Shown: positions 1-9,675, numbered from the stretch's first letter. The stretch: DNA of 64,000 nucleotides from Sporosarcina trichiuri (GCF_030406775.1 NZ_CP129119.1:1646001-1710000); one strand, 5' to 3'. Notes: generated by a model from the letters alone, not told the origin. Translations and numbers: made by a program.

Positions 1-759
1 CGTATAGACGAATGAGCGGTAGCCTTCGTTCTCATACAGGTCGCGTGTCAGGTCCTGTACGTCCGGCCCGAGCCACGGTTCACCTGTCTGCCCTTCACTC
101 TGCCAGCCCACTGCATAGTTTTTCACCTCAGCGGCTTCCGCTACCAGTTTCGCCGTCTCTTCCAGCTGGTCCGGATACGGGTCGCCCGCTTCACGGATTT
201 TCTGAGGCAGGGAATGCGCCGATACGACAAGCACCGCTTTTTCGCGCTCTTCATCACTCATGCCATCGAAGGCTTCACGGATTTTCTGCTCCCAGTACTT
301 CAGGAACTTCGGCTGTTTGTACCAGCTTTCGACGGAACGGATCTTGATGCCGTATTTGTCGGCTTCCTCTTTGGCCCGTGTGTTGTATGACTTCACCGAG
401 AAGGTCGAATAGTGCGGTGCGAGCACCACGGTGACCGCTTCTTCGATACCGTCTTTGCTCATCTGCTCAACCGCTTCTTCGATGAACGGCGTAATGTGCT
501 TCAGGCCGATGTACAGCTTGAATTCGACGTCATCCTGGGACGCATTCAGCGCGTCGGTAAGCGCCTGTGCCTGGCCTTCCGTAATATGCGCAAGCGGCGA
601 AATACCGCCGATCGCCTCATACCGGTTCTTCAAGTCCTCGAGCTGTTCCGGAGCGGGTTTCCGGCCGCGGCGGATATGTGTATAGTACGGTTCGATATCT
701 TCCTCTTTATACGGCGTCCCATACGCCATGACGAGCAATCCCATTGTACGTTTTCCCAT
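1..759 (-). CDS. hemH: Ferrochelatase (coproporphyrin III type), 3' end cut off by window
   Basis: Inserts iron into the porphyrin ring late in haem synthesis. In Gram-positive bacteria the substrate is coproporphyrin III, a cytosolic step of the coproporphyrin-dependent branch. 253 residues are visible; the family is about 310 long, so the C-terminal part lies beyond base 1. The reading frame begins at ATG 759-757, is preceded by AGGTGA, and stays open to the edge. The protein starts [17 protein letters not shown]; the SAHSLP motif near residues 180-185 carries the metal-binding His182, matching His183 of the Bacillus subtilis enzyme. It lies 16 bases downstream of hemE on the same strand, the usual hemE-hemH order. 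The next gene in that order, hemY/cgoX, would lie outside the window. Confidence 0.95.
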   Translation of the reverse strand, partial: MGKRTMGLLVMAYGTPYKEEDIEPYYTHIRRGRKPAPEQLEDLKNRYEAIGGISPLAHITEGQAQALTDALNASQDDVEFKLYIGLKHITPFIEEAVEQMSKDGIEEAVTVVLAPHYSTFSVKSYNTRAKEEADKYGIKIRSVESWYKQPKFLKYWEQKIREAFDGMSDEEREKAVLVVSAHSLPQKIREAGDPYPDQLEETAKLVAEAAEVKNYAVGWQSEGQTGEPWLGPDVQDLTRDLYENEGYRSFVYT

Positions 760-775
760 AATAGTCACCTCAAGG

Positions 776-1825
776 TCAGTTTTTTGCAGCGCGCAGTTCA
801 GCACTGTATGTGTGGATCAGTTCAGTCAGTTTCTTCAGTTTGGCCGGCTCGATTTCCGGAAACACCCCATGTCCCAAGTTGAAGATGTGGCTGCCGTGTG
901 TGACACCCTGCTCGATGATCGCTTTCGCCCGTTCTTCGATGACCGGCCAGTCCGCCAGCAGCATCGTCGGGTCGAGATTGCCCTGAAGCGGTTTCGTCAG
1001 CCCGCGCTTGCCGGCTTCTTCGATCGACAGCCGCCAGTCAAGGCCGACCACGTCGACAGGAAGGTCATGCCATTCGTTCGCCAGGTGGCTTGCGCCTACG
1101 CCGAACGTGATGAGCGGTACATTCAGTTTCCGGAGTTCCGTGAAGATCCGTTCCATGACCGGTTTGATGAAGACCCGGTAATCCTGGACATTCAGCGCAC
1201 CGACCCACGAGTCGAAGATCTGGATGGCGCTTGCGCCCGCTTTCACTTGCGCACCGACGTATTCGATCATCGTATCCGCCAATTTGTCCATGAGTTTGAA
1301 CCACGCTTCCGGTTCCGACACCATGAGCGCTTTCGTGCGTGCATAGTTCTTCGACGGACCGCCTTCGATCATGTAGCTCGCGAGCGTGAACGGTGCTCCG
1401 GCGAACCCGATGAGCGGCACATTCAGCTGCTCCCGCGTCAGCAGTTTGATCGTATCGAGCACGAACGGGATGTCATCTTCCGGATGCATCGTTGTCAGTT
1501 TGTCGATATCCGCAACGGAGCGGATCGGGTTCGCAATGACCGGACCGACGCCCGCTTTGATGGCCACATCGACGCCCATTCCAGGCAGCGGCGTGACGAT
1601 ATCCTTGTAGAGGATCGCTGCATCGACACCATACTGGTCGACCGGCAGCTTCGTGACATATGCACAAAGTTCAGGCTGGTGTGTGATTTCCTCCAATGAG
1701 TACTTTTCCTTGATGGCACGGTACTCGGGCTGCGATCTGCCTGCCTGCCGCATGTACCATACAGGTGTATGGTCAATCTTCTCCCCGCGCGCTGCACGGA
1801 GAAGTGTATCGTTGAACGTTGCCAT
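776..1825 (-). CDS. hemE: Uroporphyrinogen decarboxylase
   Basis: Decarboxylates the four acetate side chains of uroporphyrinogen III to give coproporphyrinogen III in the cytosol. 349 residues is the full family length. The signature [10 protein letters not shown] lies at residues 21-30 and the [17 protein letters not shown] stretch near residue 140; both are hallmark HemE segments. The ATG at 1825 is preceded by GGGGGA. It is the first gene of hemE-hemH on the minus strand and is divergent from the hmoB-like gene at 2082. A long plus-strand open frame across it (728-1699) is a shadow. Confidence 0.97.
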   Translation of the reverse strand: MATFNDTLLRAARGEKIDHTPVWYMRQAGRSQPEYRAIKEKYSLEEITHQPELCAYVTKLPVDQYGVDAAILYKDIVTPLPGMGVDVAIKAGVGPVIANPIRSVADIDKLTTMHPEDDIPFVLDTIKLLTREQLNVPLIGFAGAPFTLASYMIEGGPSKNYARTKALMVSEPEAWFKLMDKLADTMIEYVGAQVKAGASAIQIFDSWVGALNVQDYRVFIKPVMERIFTELRKLNVPLITFGVGASHLANEWHDLPVDVVGLDWRLSIEEAGKRGLTKPLQGNLDPTMLLADWPVIEERAKAIIEQGVTHGSHIFNLGHGVFPEIEPAKLKKLTELIHTYSAELRAAKN

Positions 1826-2081
1826 GAACAGTTTCCCCCATTCTCAATTTACCGGACGGTGTTCTGCTGCTGTATACAGACAGCTTATCGTTTTCAATAT
1901 AGACGGAAACGGTTGGGATGTATAGCCAAACACACTCAATGTCATAAATTTGTACTACATTGGGCACCTGGATGAGCTTGGTTGTTTTAGGAGAAGGATT
2001 TCGGGAATTAATGAAAGAAGAGAATGAAATGATTGACGAAAAACAAATCTGAATCAGACAAGCCAAGGGAGGCCATTCCAA

Positions 2082-2606
2082 ATGACAAACATTTATACGA
2101 CCCGCGGGACAGTTGACTTCATGGAGAAAGTGAAGGAGAAGTATCCCGATGAGAAGATGATTCTCATGAACGGCAGCGGGACGTCGCTGCTGCTGCACGA
2201 AACCGAAGGGAAGACCGTATTCCAGACACCGCACAAGTACGAAGTGATTGCGGAGCTCGGACAGCTGCAGGACCGCGGATTCTTCGCCATGAACAACGTG
2301 CCGGTATCCGACGAAGGCAAGCCGGTATTCGAAGACCGGTTCAAGAAGGACTACGGAAAGATGGCGGATGCTGCCGGATTCACCGCTTACCGTCTGCTGC
2401 GTCCCATCGGTTCGGATACGTACGTCATCCTGACAGAGTGGGAAGATGCAAAGGCGTTCGATATGTGGCGCCATACTCCGGCATTCAAGGATGCGTATGA
2501 TACCTCCACTATGGATGCCCACGCAGGTCCGGCTGCCCACATATTCACGAGTGCCCCGTACTTATCACTCTATAGTTCGGTATCGGACGAAGAGGACGGA
2601 CTGTAA
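2082..2606 (+). CDS. hmoB: HmoB/TRAP-like antibiotic-biosynthesis-monooxygenase domain protein
   Basis: 174 residues, closely resembling Bacillus subtilis HmoB (YhgC) and staphylococcal TRAP in length and layout. HmoB is a haem-degrading monooxygenase. The C-terminal ABM fold is recognisable from NNVPVSDEGKPVFEDRF (about 71-87) through TYVILTEWEDAKAFDMW (about 113-129). GGGAGG precedes ATG 2082. In B. subtilis yhgC also neighbours hemE-hemH, so the position supports the assignment and suggests haem turnover facing haem synthesis. Whether it degrades haem is inferred from the family; TRAP members have also been described as regulators. A hairpin terminator follows. Confidence 0.85.
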   Translation: MTNIYTTRGTVDFMEKVKEKYPDEKMILMNGSGTSLLLHETEGKTVFQTPHKYEVIAELGQLQDRGFFAMNNVPVSDEGKPVFEDRFKKDYGKMADAAGFTAYRLLRPIGSDTYVILTEWEDAKAFDMWRHTPAFKDAYDTSTMDAHAGPAAHIFTSAPYLSLYSSVSDEEDGL

Positions 2607-2630
2607 GCCGTCTGCCTGCTGCAGAACACG

Positions 2631-2652
2631 AAGAGGCCATATGCCTCTTTTT
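2631..2652 (+). terminator. Rho-independent terminator of hmoB-like gene
   Basis: Stem AAGAGGC / GCCTCTT with a five-base loop followed by a T run, 25 bases after the hmoB-like stop codon. Confidence 0.85.
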
Positions 2653-2726
2653 TCGTTGTCGCATTATTGCGAGTTGAAAAACGCATTGGTATACTGGGTG
2701 GAATCATTTGAAAAGGGGATGTTTCC

Positions 2727-3890
2727 ATGAACGACAAGCTGTATACTCTGCTCGACGAATCCTACGAGGATATGGTCAGTATCCGGCGTCATCTGCATCA
2801 GCATCCGGAAGTCTCATTCCATGAAACGGAAACCGCAAAGTATATCCAGACTTTCTATAAAGAGTTGGGTGTCGAATACCGGAGCAATGTAGGCGGCAAT
2901 GGTGTTGTCGCGCGCATTGAAGGTGCGAAGCCCGGCAAGACCGTAGCGCTCCGGGCAGATTTCGACGCCCTGCCGATCCAGGATCAGAAAGACGTCCCCT
3001 ACAAATCGACAGTCGAAGGCGTCATGCACGCTTGCGGCCATGACGGACATACAGCAGCGCTGCTCCAGCTCGCAAAGGCAATCCATACGCTGAAAGATGA
3101 ACTTACCGGTACGTACGTCTTCATCCACCAGCACGCGGAAGAATATGCGCCGGGCGGAGCCATTTCGATGATCGAAGACGGCTGCCTTGACGGTGTGGAT
3201 GTCATCTTCGGCACGCACCTCTGGTCGCTCCTTGAAGCGAATACGGTCCAGTATGTCAGCGGGCCGATCATGGCGGCTGCCGACCGGATCGAGATCACGG
3301 TGAAAGGCGCGGGCGGCCACGGGGCATCCCCTCATCAGACGAAGGACGCTATCGTCATCGCCTCCCAGTTCGTCACGAATCTGCAGCAGCTCGTATCCCG
3401 GCGTGTCGACCCGATCGAATCCGCCGTTGTCACGATCGGTTCGTTCATATCCGACAACGCGTTCAATATCATTGCCGATCAGGCGGAGCTCCTCGGCACG
3501 GTACGGACATTCTCCCCCGAAATCCGGGATCTGATGGAACGGGAAATCCAGCGTATTGCGGACGGCACCGCCCTCATGCACGATGCAAAGATCGACGTGA
3601 CCTACACGCGCGGCTATCCGGCAGTCGTGAACCATAAACAGGAGACTGAATTCCTCCGGGACATCGCCCGGGACGTTCCTGGCGTGAAGTCGGTCGTTGA
3701 GATGGTGCCGCAGATGGGCGGCGAGGACTTCGCCTACTATCTGGAGCAGGTGCCCGGCACCTTCTTCTTCACAGGCGCCCAGCCGGAATCGGCCTACCCG
3801 CATCACCACCCGATGTTCGACTTTGACGAATCCGCAATGCTGACTGCCGCCAAAACGCTCGGCGCAGCGGCATTGCGTTCGCAGGAATAA
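2727..3890 (+). CDS. M20 family metallopeptidase / N-acyl-amino-acid amidohydrolase
   Basis: 387 residues, the usual length of M20D amidohydrolases (hippurate hydrolase, N-acetyl-aminoacylase, YhaA-like). These cytosolic dinuclear metal enzymes release amino acids from N-acyl or peptide conjugates. Visible motifs are RADFDALPI (76-84), MHACGHDGHTA (100-110, first metal site with the conserved Cys and His residues), HQHAEE (134-139, catalytic Glu) and a C-terminal HHHP near residue 361. AAAGGGG precedes ATG 2727. It stands alone between two terminator hairpins. The exact acyl substrate cannot be told from sequence. Confidence 0.9.
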   Translation: MNDKLYTLLDESYEDMVSIRRHLHQHPEVSFHETETAKYIQTFYKELGVEYRSNVGGNGVVARIEGAKPGKTVALRADFDALPIQDQKDVPYKSTVEGVMHACGHDGHTAALLQLAKAIHTLKDELTGTYVFIHQHAEEYAPGGAISMIEDGCLDGVDVIFGTHLWSLLEANTVQYVSGPIMAAADRIEITVKGAGGHGASPHQTKDAIVIASQFVTNLQQLVSRRVDPIESAVVTIGSFISDNAFNIIADQAELLGTVRTFSPEIRDLMEREIQRIADGTALMHDAKIDVTYTRGYPAVVNHKQETEFLRDIARDVPGVKSVVEMVPQMGGEDFAYYLEQVPGTFFFTGAQPESAYPHHHPMFDFDESAMLTAAKTLGAAALRSQE

Positions 3891-3936
3891 GCGGATACCG
3901 GCTCCTTTTCCGGCCGCGGAAACATAAACTCCGACT

Positions 3937-3983
3937 GATAAGCTGATCGAACTGTCTTTTCCGACAGTATCGGTCAGCTTATC
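3937..3983. terminator. Long hairpin between amidohydrolase gene and comK
   Basis: An almost continuous stem of about 20 base pairs (left arm from GATAAGCTGA, right arm ending TCAGCTTATC) around a six-base TTTTCC loop, followed by a T/C-rich stretch. Probably the terminator of the amidohydrolase gene, but it is longer than usual and lies just upstream of the comK promoter. Confidence 0.6.
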
Positions 3984-4013
3984 TTCACTTTTCCGACTTT
4001 TCTTTTTATTAAA

Positions 4014-4041
4014 TTGCATTTCCAGATGCTTCCGATATAAT
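4014..4041 (+). promoter_or_regulatory. Sigma-A-type promoter of comK
   Basis: TTGCAT at 4014-4019 and a perfect TATAAT at 4036-4041, spacer 16 bases, 35 bases before the comK ATG. No clear AAAA-N5-TTTT ComK boxes were seen directly upstream. Confidence 0.7.
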
Positions 4042-4076
4042 GAGAATTAAGAACCTACTCAGCAGGAGGGATAAAG

Positions 4077-4625
4077 ATGCACTCACAGCAGCAATTCGGC
4101 AATTACCTCATCAACTCGGATACGTTCGTTCTGCAGCCCATCCATGCAGATTTCAAGACGACGACCCGTGTGATTGAACGGCATACGGAATTCTCCCTGC
4201 CGAAGAAACCGATCCAGATCGTTCGGAAGACATGCGAGCTGTACGGCTCCTCACTGAAGACCCGTACGCTCACCGCCCGCCGGGCACTCGGCAACCGTCA
4301 TAAGACGCCGATCGTCGTCGCTCACGCATTCGACACACCGTACATCTTCCTGCCGACCATGTCGCCGGCTTCGGATGACAACATGTGGATTTCGTACCAC
4401 GCCATCACCGACTTCAAGGAGGAGTCCTCCGGCTGTTCCATCCATCTTGAAAATGGCCGTATAGTGAAAGTCAATGTTTCGACACCGACGATGTGGCGGC
4501 AGTTCGCTTTTGCCGCATTGCTCGAACGGGACTTCGAAAAGAAACAGTTCATGCTTCAGCGTCCGCGGATGGTGGTCGCCCAGCATGGCAGTTTCACATA
4601 TCCTGTTGCCGGAGATACCGAGTGA
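4077..4625 (+). CDS. comK: Competence transcription factor ComK
   Basis: Master activator of late competence (DNA uptake) genes in Bacillus. 182 residues against 192 in B. subtilis. The diagnostic central block is present: KPIQIVRKTCELYGSSLKTR (about 43-62), then HKTPIVVAHAFDTPYIFLPT and WISYHAITDF, each aligning with B. subtilis ComK from memory. AGGAGGG precedes ATG 4077, and a good promoter lies at 4014-4041. The 3' end overlaps the convergent yhjD-like gene by 32 bases. Together with DegU (5748) this suggests a regulated competence circuit, but no DNA-uptake operon is in the window, so competence itself is inferred. Confidence 0.92.
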   Translation: MHSQQQFGNYLINSDTFVLQPIHADFKTTTRVIERHTEFSLPKKPIQIVRKTCELYGSSLKTRTLTARRALGNRHKTPIVVAHAFDTPYIFLPTMSPASDDNMWISYHAITDFKEESSGCSIHLENGRIVKVNVSTPTMWRQFAFAALLERDFEKKQFMLQRPRMVVAQHGSFTYPVAGDTE

Positions 4626-4953
4626 GCAGTTCCTCCGTACGGTTGCGCAGCCGCACATTCAAGTAGCGGCGCCGATCTTCCGTCCTGTCATGCAGGAATG
4701 TGTATTCGGTGAAAATGTCATCCGTCTTCCCTTTGATGACGGACATCCGGTGCATCCGCAGGTAGGCAGCCGTATTGCCAAGCTCCCTGTGCACCTTCCT
4801 GGTCACATCGTCCACGAGCGCCAAATACGGCTTTTTCAGTTTGAAATTCCCCTGCTCGATCGATTGGCGGTCCCGTTCCAGGACTGTCAGCAGCATGGGC
4901 AGGTAAATCATGTTCTCCAGATTGGCGACCTCTTCTTTCTGCAGTGCAGGCAT
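4594..4953 (-). CDS. yhjD: YhjD-like protein of unknown function
   Basis: 119 residues, about the size of B. subtilis YhjD, and similar through IYLPMLLTVLERDR and FKLKKPYLALVDDVTR. No known catalytic motif or membrane segment; charged and probably helical and cytosolic. The start at 4953 was chosen because GGAGGGA lies at good distance; an in-frame ATG at 4977 would add eight residues without a better site. Its 3' end runs 32 bases into comK on the opposite strand. Confidence 0.75.
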   Translation of the reverse strand: MPALQKEEVANLENMIYLPMLLTVLERDRQSIEQGNFKLKKPYLALVDDVTRKVHRELGNTAAYLRMHRMSVIKGKTDDIFTEYTFLHDRTEDRRRYLNVRLRNRTEELLTRYLRQQDM

Positions 4954-5021
4954 TGTCCATCCCTCCATAACGAACAAGTGTTCTTATTAGGAGTGTACGC
5001 CATCCCCTCTTTCATTGCAAC

Positions 5022-5070
5022 AAAAAACAGTCCGTAAACGGCATGATAATTCTGCCAGCGGACTGTTTCT
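5022..5070 (-). terminator. Terminator of the lipoprotein gene
   Basis: Stem AACAGTCCG / CGGACTGTT with a long inner part, followed on the minus strand by a T run, just after the stop codon at 5081. Confidence 0.75.
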
Positions 5071-5080
5071 TCTGTTCAGT

Positions 5081-5686
5081 TTATTTTTCCTTCTCCAAGT
5101 CTCCGATGTAGTGGACCGATTTCACTTTCCAGTTGCCGTCCTCATGGTTCATGACCGTCACCTGACGTCCGCTGCTGACGTCCTCTTCACCGCTTGCCTT
5201 GGACTTGACGGCCGTCTTCATCACCGTGAAGACCTGCGCTTCATCCTCCGTATACTCGACAATCGTCAAGTCCTCCGGAGTGCGTGTCAGCTCATTTTCA
5301 GTAAGCAGCTCCTCGGTCGCCGCACGTTCTTCGCCGAGGTCATAGCCTTCTTCGGAAAGTGTGGCAAGGTACGCATCCACATCGCCGGCATTCAGTGTAT
5401 CGATGTACTCGCTGAACGCCTTTTCGATCGCTTCCTTCTGATCTTCCGGGACACCGGATGCTTCTTCGATATCGCCGCCGTTCAGGCTGAAGCCGACGTC
5501 GCCCCCGTCCTTGCCTTCCATTTCCGTCCCTTTATCTTTCACGCCGTGATCGATGCTGCCATATTCATTCGTCTGTTCCCCGTCATTGACCGATCCCTGG
5601 CTGTTTTCGCTGCTGTCTTCACCGCCGCACGCACCGAGCGTCAGCACCAATGCTGCTGTTCCGAACAATACTGCCGTTTTCTTCAT
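5081..5686 (-). CDS. Secreted lipoprotein, NTF2-like fold likely
   Basis: 201 residues. N-terminal signal peptide with lipobox LGAC (MKKTAVLFGTAALVLTLGAC) predicts diacylglyceryl attachment at Cys20. An acidic, Ser/Gly/Asn-rich linker follows to about residue 80. The C-terminal part (EKAFSEYIDTLNAGDVDAYL through GNWKVKSVHYI) looks like an NTF2/SnoaL-like domain by pattern, which is inferred. The start at 5686 follows GAGGGGATGG; an upstream in-frame extension to 5812 would overlap degU and has no signal peptide. Same strand as degU, separated by a small hairpin. Function unknown. Confidence 0.85.
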   Translation of the reverse strand: MKKTAVLFGTAALVLTLGACGGEDSSENSQGSVNDGEQTNEYGSIDHGVKDKGTEMEGKDGGDVGFSLNGGDIEEASGVPEDQKEAIEKAFSEYIDTLNAGDVDAYLATLSEEGYDLGEERAATEELLTENELTRTPEDLTIVEYTEDEAQVFTVMKTAVKSKASGEEDVSSGRQVTVMNHEDGNWKVKSVHYIGDLEKEK

Positions 5687-5747
5687 CAGTCCATCCCCTC
5701 TCACAGCAAAAGGACCATCCAGTCGGAGGCCCTTTGCTCTGTTGTCC

Positions 5748-6422
5748 TTACTTGACTTCAACCCAGCCGTTCTTGATGGCCGTGACGACTGCCTGTGTCC
5801 GGTCGTTGACATTCATCTTCTGCAGGATGCTGGACACGTGGTTCTTGACCGTCTTCTCGGAGATGAACAGTGTCTCACCGATCGCCCGGTTGCTTTGGCC
5901 GTCCGTCAGCAGCTGCAGCACTTCACATTCCCGCTTCGTCAGCAGGTGGAGCGGACGGCGGATTTCGTGCTGATGGAACGAGCCTTTATGCTCGCGTTCG
6001 CTCAATCTGCGATATTCGGTCACAAGGTTGTGCGTCACTTTCGGATGCAGGTACGATCCCCCTGCCGCCACAACTTTGATCGCCTGGACGATTGCATCCG
6101 CATCCATCTCTTTCAGCATATAGCCGAGTGCACCGGTTTTCAGTGCCTGAGAAACGTACGACTCATCATCATGGATGGACAGGACGATGACTTTCGCATC
6201 CGGGTATTTGGATGTCAATTGCTCTGTCGCCTCGATACCGTTCATGCGCGGCATGTTGATGTCCATCAGGACGACATCCGGACGGTGTTCTTCATACAGA
6301 GTGAACACTTCACTGCCGTCGTCCCCTTCGGCTACCACTTCGAACGAATCTTCGAATGCAAGAATCCGCTTCACACCTTCCCGGAATAGTTGGTGGTCGT
6401 CTACTATTAAGATCTTTGTCAT
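5748..6422 (-). CDS. degU: Two-component response regulator DegU
   Basis: 224 residues (B. subtilis DegU 229). The receiver domain has the acidic pair Asp8-Asp9 and phospho-acceptor Asp54 in [11 protein letters not shown]-terminal LuxR-type helix-turn-helix spans about 160-222 ([28 protein letters not shown]). Regulates exoenzymes, competence and motility in Bacillus when phosphorylated by DegS. Start at [10 protein letters not shown] (6422); the ten upstream in-frame residues overlap degS and are not needed. Second gene of degS-degU, 26 bases after degS. Confidence 0.96.
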   Translation of the reverse strand: MTKILIVDDHQLFREGVKRILAFEDSFEVVAEGDDGSEVFTLYEEHRPDVVLMDINMPRMNGIEATEQLTSKYPDAKVIVLSIHDDESYVSQALKTGALGYMLKEMDADAIVQAIKVVAAGGSYLHPKVTHNLVTEYRRLSEREHKGSFHQHEIRRPLHLLTKRECEVLQLLTDGQSNRAIGETLFISEKTVKNHVSSILQKMNVNDRTQAVVTAIKNGWVEVK

Positions 6423-6448
6423 TTTCGTTCCCTCCACTGCCTCTATTT

Positions 6449-7600
6449 TCACTTCGAATCGGGACTGAACGGGATAGTGAAGAAGACGCTTGTCCCCCTG
6501 CCGACTTCAGAGGTGATTTTCAGCTCACCTTTCAGCAGGTCGATACGCTCTTTCATCCCGATGATCCCGAATGATTTCTCTTTCACTTCATTCTGATCGA
6601 AGCCGCTGCCGTTATCCTTGATAAGTGCATTCATGGATTCACACAGCCATTCGACTTTCACCCAGACGTCACGGCTGTTGCCATGCTTGATAGCGTTCGT
6701 GACGGATTCCTGGACCATCCGGAACACCGCTACTTCGAAACTGGATTCGAAGCGGCTTGCTTCGCCGATGCTCTGGAAATGGATCCGGACGTCAGGTTCG
6801 TATTCCATCAATGTCGACAGATACTTCTTCAAAGTCGGCACAACGCCGAGATCATCGATTGCCATCGGCCGTAGATCATATATGATTCTCCGCACTTCAT
6901 ACAATGAGCTGCGGACCATCTCCTTCAGATCCCTGAACTCGATCAGCGCCTGCTCCGGCCCTTTCTGTTCATACACTTTCTCAACAAGCCCTGAACGGAT
7001 CAGCACATTGGCCATCATTTGCGCAGGACCGTCGTGTATTTCCCGGGAAACTCGTTTGCGTTCCTCTTCCTGGGCCTGGATGATCCGGATTGCGAAGTCT
7101 TCCTTATGCCGTGCGGTCTCGAGTGCTTCCCCTACATCTTTCAAGTCCGATGTCAGGTAATTAATGACTGTGGACACTTGGTTCACGAGCTGATCCGCAC
7201 GTTCGATCGTGTGGAGCAGCTCCGCCAGGCGGCGGTCGAGATCGTCACGTGTCATGCGCAGCTGCTTTTCTTCCATGCGGTTCACCGAAAGCCTGACAAG
7301 CAGATCATTGGCCACCTCATAGGCTTTCCGCACTTCCTGCTCTGAATAGTTTACAAAATTCCTGGAGACATCAGCAAGCCTTCTGCGTGAGTGGCGTGTC
7401 ATCTCTTCAAGGTGGTCCCCTTCGGTTATTACCCGGGAAATATCTTCCTTGACGAGAAGAAGCTCACGCTGCATGGACTCGTAACTGCGCCGGCTCTGTT
7501 CACTGATCATAAAAATGTCGTTTTTCGACTGATCCATCACATTCACCATGCTGCCAAAGATACCTTCCAGTTTCTGGATATCTATTGCCGGCTTGTTCAC
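6449..7600 (-). CDS. degS: Cytosolic sensor histidine kinase DegS
   Basis: 383 residues, the B. subtilis length. Coiled-coil sensor part (about 30-165), then the HisKA_3 phospho-acceptor segment [17 protein letters not shown] with His189, the same position as in B. subtilis. The HATPase_c domain contains KDNGSGFD and a final [12 protein letters not shown]. No membrane segment. The start is GTG at 7600 behind GGGGGTGGG; an in-frame ATG at 7678 has a less typical lead. Phosphorylates and dephosphorylates DegU, encoded next. Confidence 0.96.
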   Translation of the reverse strand: MNKPAIDIQKLEGIFGSMVNVMDQSKNDIFMISEQSRRSYESMQRELLLVKEDISRVITEGDHLEEMTRHSRRRLADVSRNFVNYSEQEVRKAYEVANDLLVRLSVNRMEEKQLRMTRDDLDRRLAELLHTIERADQLVNQVSTVINYLTSDLKDVGEALETARHKEDFAIRIIQAQEEERKRVSREIHDGPAQMMANVLIRSGLVEKVYEQKGPEQALIEFRDLKEMVRSSLYEVRRIIYDLRPMAIDDLGVVPTLKKYLSTLMEYEPDVRIHFQSIGEASRFESSFEVAVFRMVQESVTNAIKHGNSRDVWVKVEWLCESMNALIKDNGSGFDQNEVKEKSFGIIGMKERIDLLKGELKITSEVGRGTSVFFTIPFSPDSK

Positions 7601-7748
7601 TGTCCCACCCCCATCGCTGCTGTTATCCTTGTGCGGAATCCGTGTTGCTATTGCACTGCAAACGGATTCACTATACACTTTACTCAGTATAGCATCTTAA
7701 TGCCCATTACATATTAAAATTGTATTACAGATTGAGGAGGATGCTGAA

Positions 7749-8381
7749 ATGAGACCTGACTATCAGACCGTGAAACAGCAGGGCGAGACGGAAATTGTCA
7801 TTAGTAAATCACGCTTCATTGCCTCCGTCAAACGTACTGAATCGGAAGAGGAAGCATTGGAATTCATCCGGCAGATCAAGCAGGAGCATGCCTCCGCTAC
7901 GCATAATTGCTCAGCTTACCTGATTGGTGAGCATGATCACATCCAAAAAGCGAACGATGACGGAGAGCCATCCGGGACAGCCGGTGTCCCGATGCTCGAA
8001 GTGCTGAAAAAACAAGGGCTGAAAGATGCAACCGTCGTCGTGACCCGTTACTTTGGAGGCATTAAACTAGGTGGCGGCGGTCTGATCCGTGCATACGGAC
8101 GTTCTGCATCGGAAGGAGTTGCAGCAGCCGGGATTGTAGAGCGCAGGCTTCACAGTACGATGGAAGTGACGGTCGACTATACAGCCCTCGGAAAAGTGGA
8201 AAATGAAGTGCGGCAGTCCCGCTGGCCGCTCGATCGCATCGATTATGGCGAACATGTCATGCTGTCGGTTTTTGTCCCGGTCGGCGAGGTCGGTGACTTC
8301 AGGGACTGGATGGCTGATCTGACAAACGGGCAGGGGGAAGTTGTTGAAGGGGAAAAGATATTCCTGGAGTTTTCCGTTTGA
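7749..8381 (+). CDS. yvyE: YigZ/IMPACT family protein YvyE
   Basis: 210 residues. N-terminal UPF0029 (IMPACT) domain with SRFIASV, HNCSAYLIG and the signature GEPSGTAGVPMLEVL, followed by VVVTRYFGGIKLGGGGLIRAY; C-terminal DUF1949-type domain. Biochemical role unclear; family members are linked to translation or nucleic-acid binding folds. It is divergent from degS exactly as in B. subtilis. Precise function not known. Confidence 0.93.
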   Translation: MRPDYQTVKQQGETEIVISKSRFIASVKRTESEEEALEFIRQIKQEHASATHNCSAYLIGEHDHIQKANDDGEPSGTAGVPMLEVLKKQGLKDATVVVTRYFGGIKLGGGGLIRAYGRSASEGVAAAGIVERRLHSTMEVTVDYTALGKVENEVRQSRWPLDRIDYGEHVMLSVFVPVGEVGDFRDWMADLTNGQGEVVEGEKIFLEFSV

Positions 8382-8536
8382 AAAGGTGTACGGGCTTTCC
8401 AAAAGATAGTATACTGTAGATTCATGAAGAATTCTGCGAATTACAAGCCAGTGCGACAGTATAGACCGCCGCTGTCCATTTCCGTGAATCATCGGGAATC
8501 CGGCAGAAGGACGGCATAACGGAGGCCAGAACTTAA

Positions 8537-9625
8537 ATGAAACGGAAAGACTATAAGAAGTCAAAGCGCAGGTCATCCAAGACCCGGCTCGCACTGAAGA
8601 TCGGGCTCGTGGCAGCCATCGCTGCATTGTTCACAGTCGCCATCTACGGCGTGACGCTTCACAAAAAGGCGGAATTGGCAGCCGACCGGGCATATGAAGC
8701 GATCCCTGACCGTTCCCCTAGGACTACGGACAAAGAAACACGCATCCAGCCGGCCAAGGACAATGTATCCGTCCTGTTCATCGGCGTCGATGACAGCGAT
8801 GACCGGCAGCAGGGAGACAGCAACAGCCGGGCCGATGCGCTGCTCATCGCAACATTGAACCCAAAACTGAAGACCGTCAAACTGCTCAGCATCCCGCGGG
8901 ATTCCTACGTATACATTCCTGAAGTCGATTACAAAGACAAAATCACACACGCCAATGCCTATGGCGGGACAAAAGCGACAGTCGAAACTGTCGAAGAGAT
9001 GCTCGATATCCCTGTCGATTATTATTTGAAGACGAACTTCAATGCATTCATCGATGTCGTTGATGCGCTCGGCGGCGTGGACGTCGATGTGCCGTATGAG
9101 CGTATCGAAAAAGATGAGACGGACGCCGGAACGATCCACCTGATGCCGGGTCTTCAGACACTCGACGGGCGACATGCCCTGGCCCTCGCCCGGACGCGTA
9201 AACTGGATAATGATATCGAACGCGGCAAACGCCAGCAGATGATCATCCAGGCAATGATGGACAAGGCGAAGTCGCCTGCAGCCATCACGAAATTCGGCGA
9301 AGTGATCGAAGCGCTCGGCGATAATGTCAAGACCAACATGACCTACAAAGAGATGCTGTCGTTCCTTGAATATGCAAAAGGCGGCATGCCATCCGTCGAC
9401 ACGCTGACGCTGGAAGGCGATGATGATTGGGGTACCGGAGTCTACTACTGGAAGCTGAATGAAGAAGACCTCCAGCAGAAACGGCTCATCCTCCAATCCC
9501 ATCTCGGGCTGATTTCCCCTTCTGGCACCGACGTCGATGATGAAGAATCCGGTCTTTACGGCACGGACAGCGCCGGTCTTCCAAGTGAAGACGCCGACAG
9601 CGGATCCGACACAGACGATAATTGA
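8537..9625 (+). CDS. tagU: LytR-CpsA-Psr (LCP) family wall polymer ligase
   Basis: 362 residues: basic cytosolic tail, one membrane segment (about 21-42), then an extracellular LCP domain with NVSVLFIGVDD, RADALLIATLNP, LLSIPRDSYVYIP and ALALARTRKLDNDIERGKRQ. LCP enzymes transfer teichoic acid or other polymers from undecaprenyl carriers to peptidoglycan. The C-terminus is a low-complexity Asp/Ser/Gly tail. Between yvyE and tagO, the B. subtilis yvhJ (tagU) position, which supports the symbol; other LCP paralogues are possible. Confidence 0.88.
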   Translation: MKRKDYKKSKRRSSKTRLALKIGLVAAIAALFTVAIYGVTLHKKAELAADRAYEAIPDRSPRTTDKETRIQPAKDNVSVLFIGVDDSDDRQQGDSNSRADALLIATLNPKLKTVKLLSIPRDSYVYIPEVDYKDKITHANAYGGTKATVETVEEMLDIPVDYYLKTNFNAFIDVVDALGGVDVDVPYERIEKDETDAGTIHLMPGLQTLDGRHALALARTRKLDNDIERGKRQQMIIQAMMDKAKSPAAITKFGEVIEALGDNVKTNMTYKEMLSFLEYAKGGMPSVDTLTLEGDDDWGTGVYYWKLNEEDLQQKRLILQSHLGLISPSGTDVDDEESGLYGTDSAGLPSEDADSGSDTDDN

Positions 9626-9639
9626 ATGCAGTACACACA

Positions 9640-9675
9640 GTGCGCCCCGTCCCCTGACGGCCGGCGCACTTTTCT
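9640..9675 (+). terminator. Terminator of the LCP gene
   Basis: Stem GTGCGCC / GGCGCAC followed by TTTTCT, shortly after the stop at 9625. Confidence 0.7.

Noticed and set aside
728..1699. 323-residue plus-strand frame
   Set aside because: Antisense to hemE, whose HemE signatures are unmistakable.
5687..5812. 42-residue N-terminal extension of the lipoprotein
   Set aside because: Overlaps degU and would bury the signal peptide; ATG 5686 has a good ribosome site.
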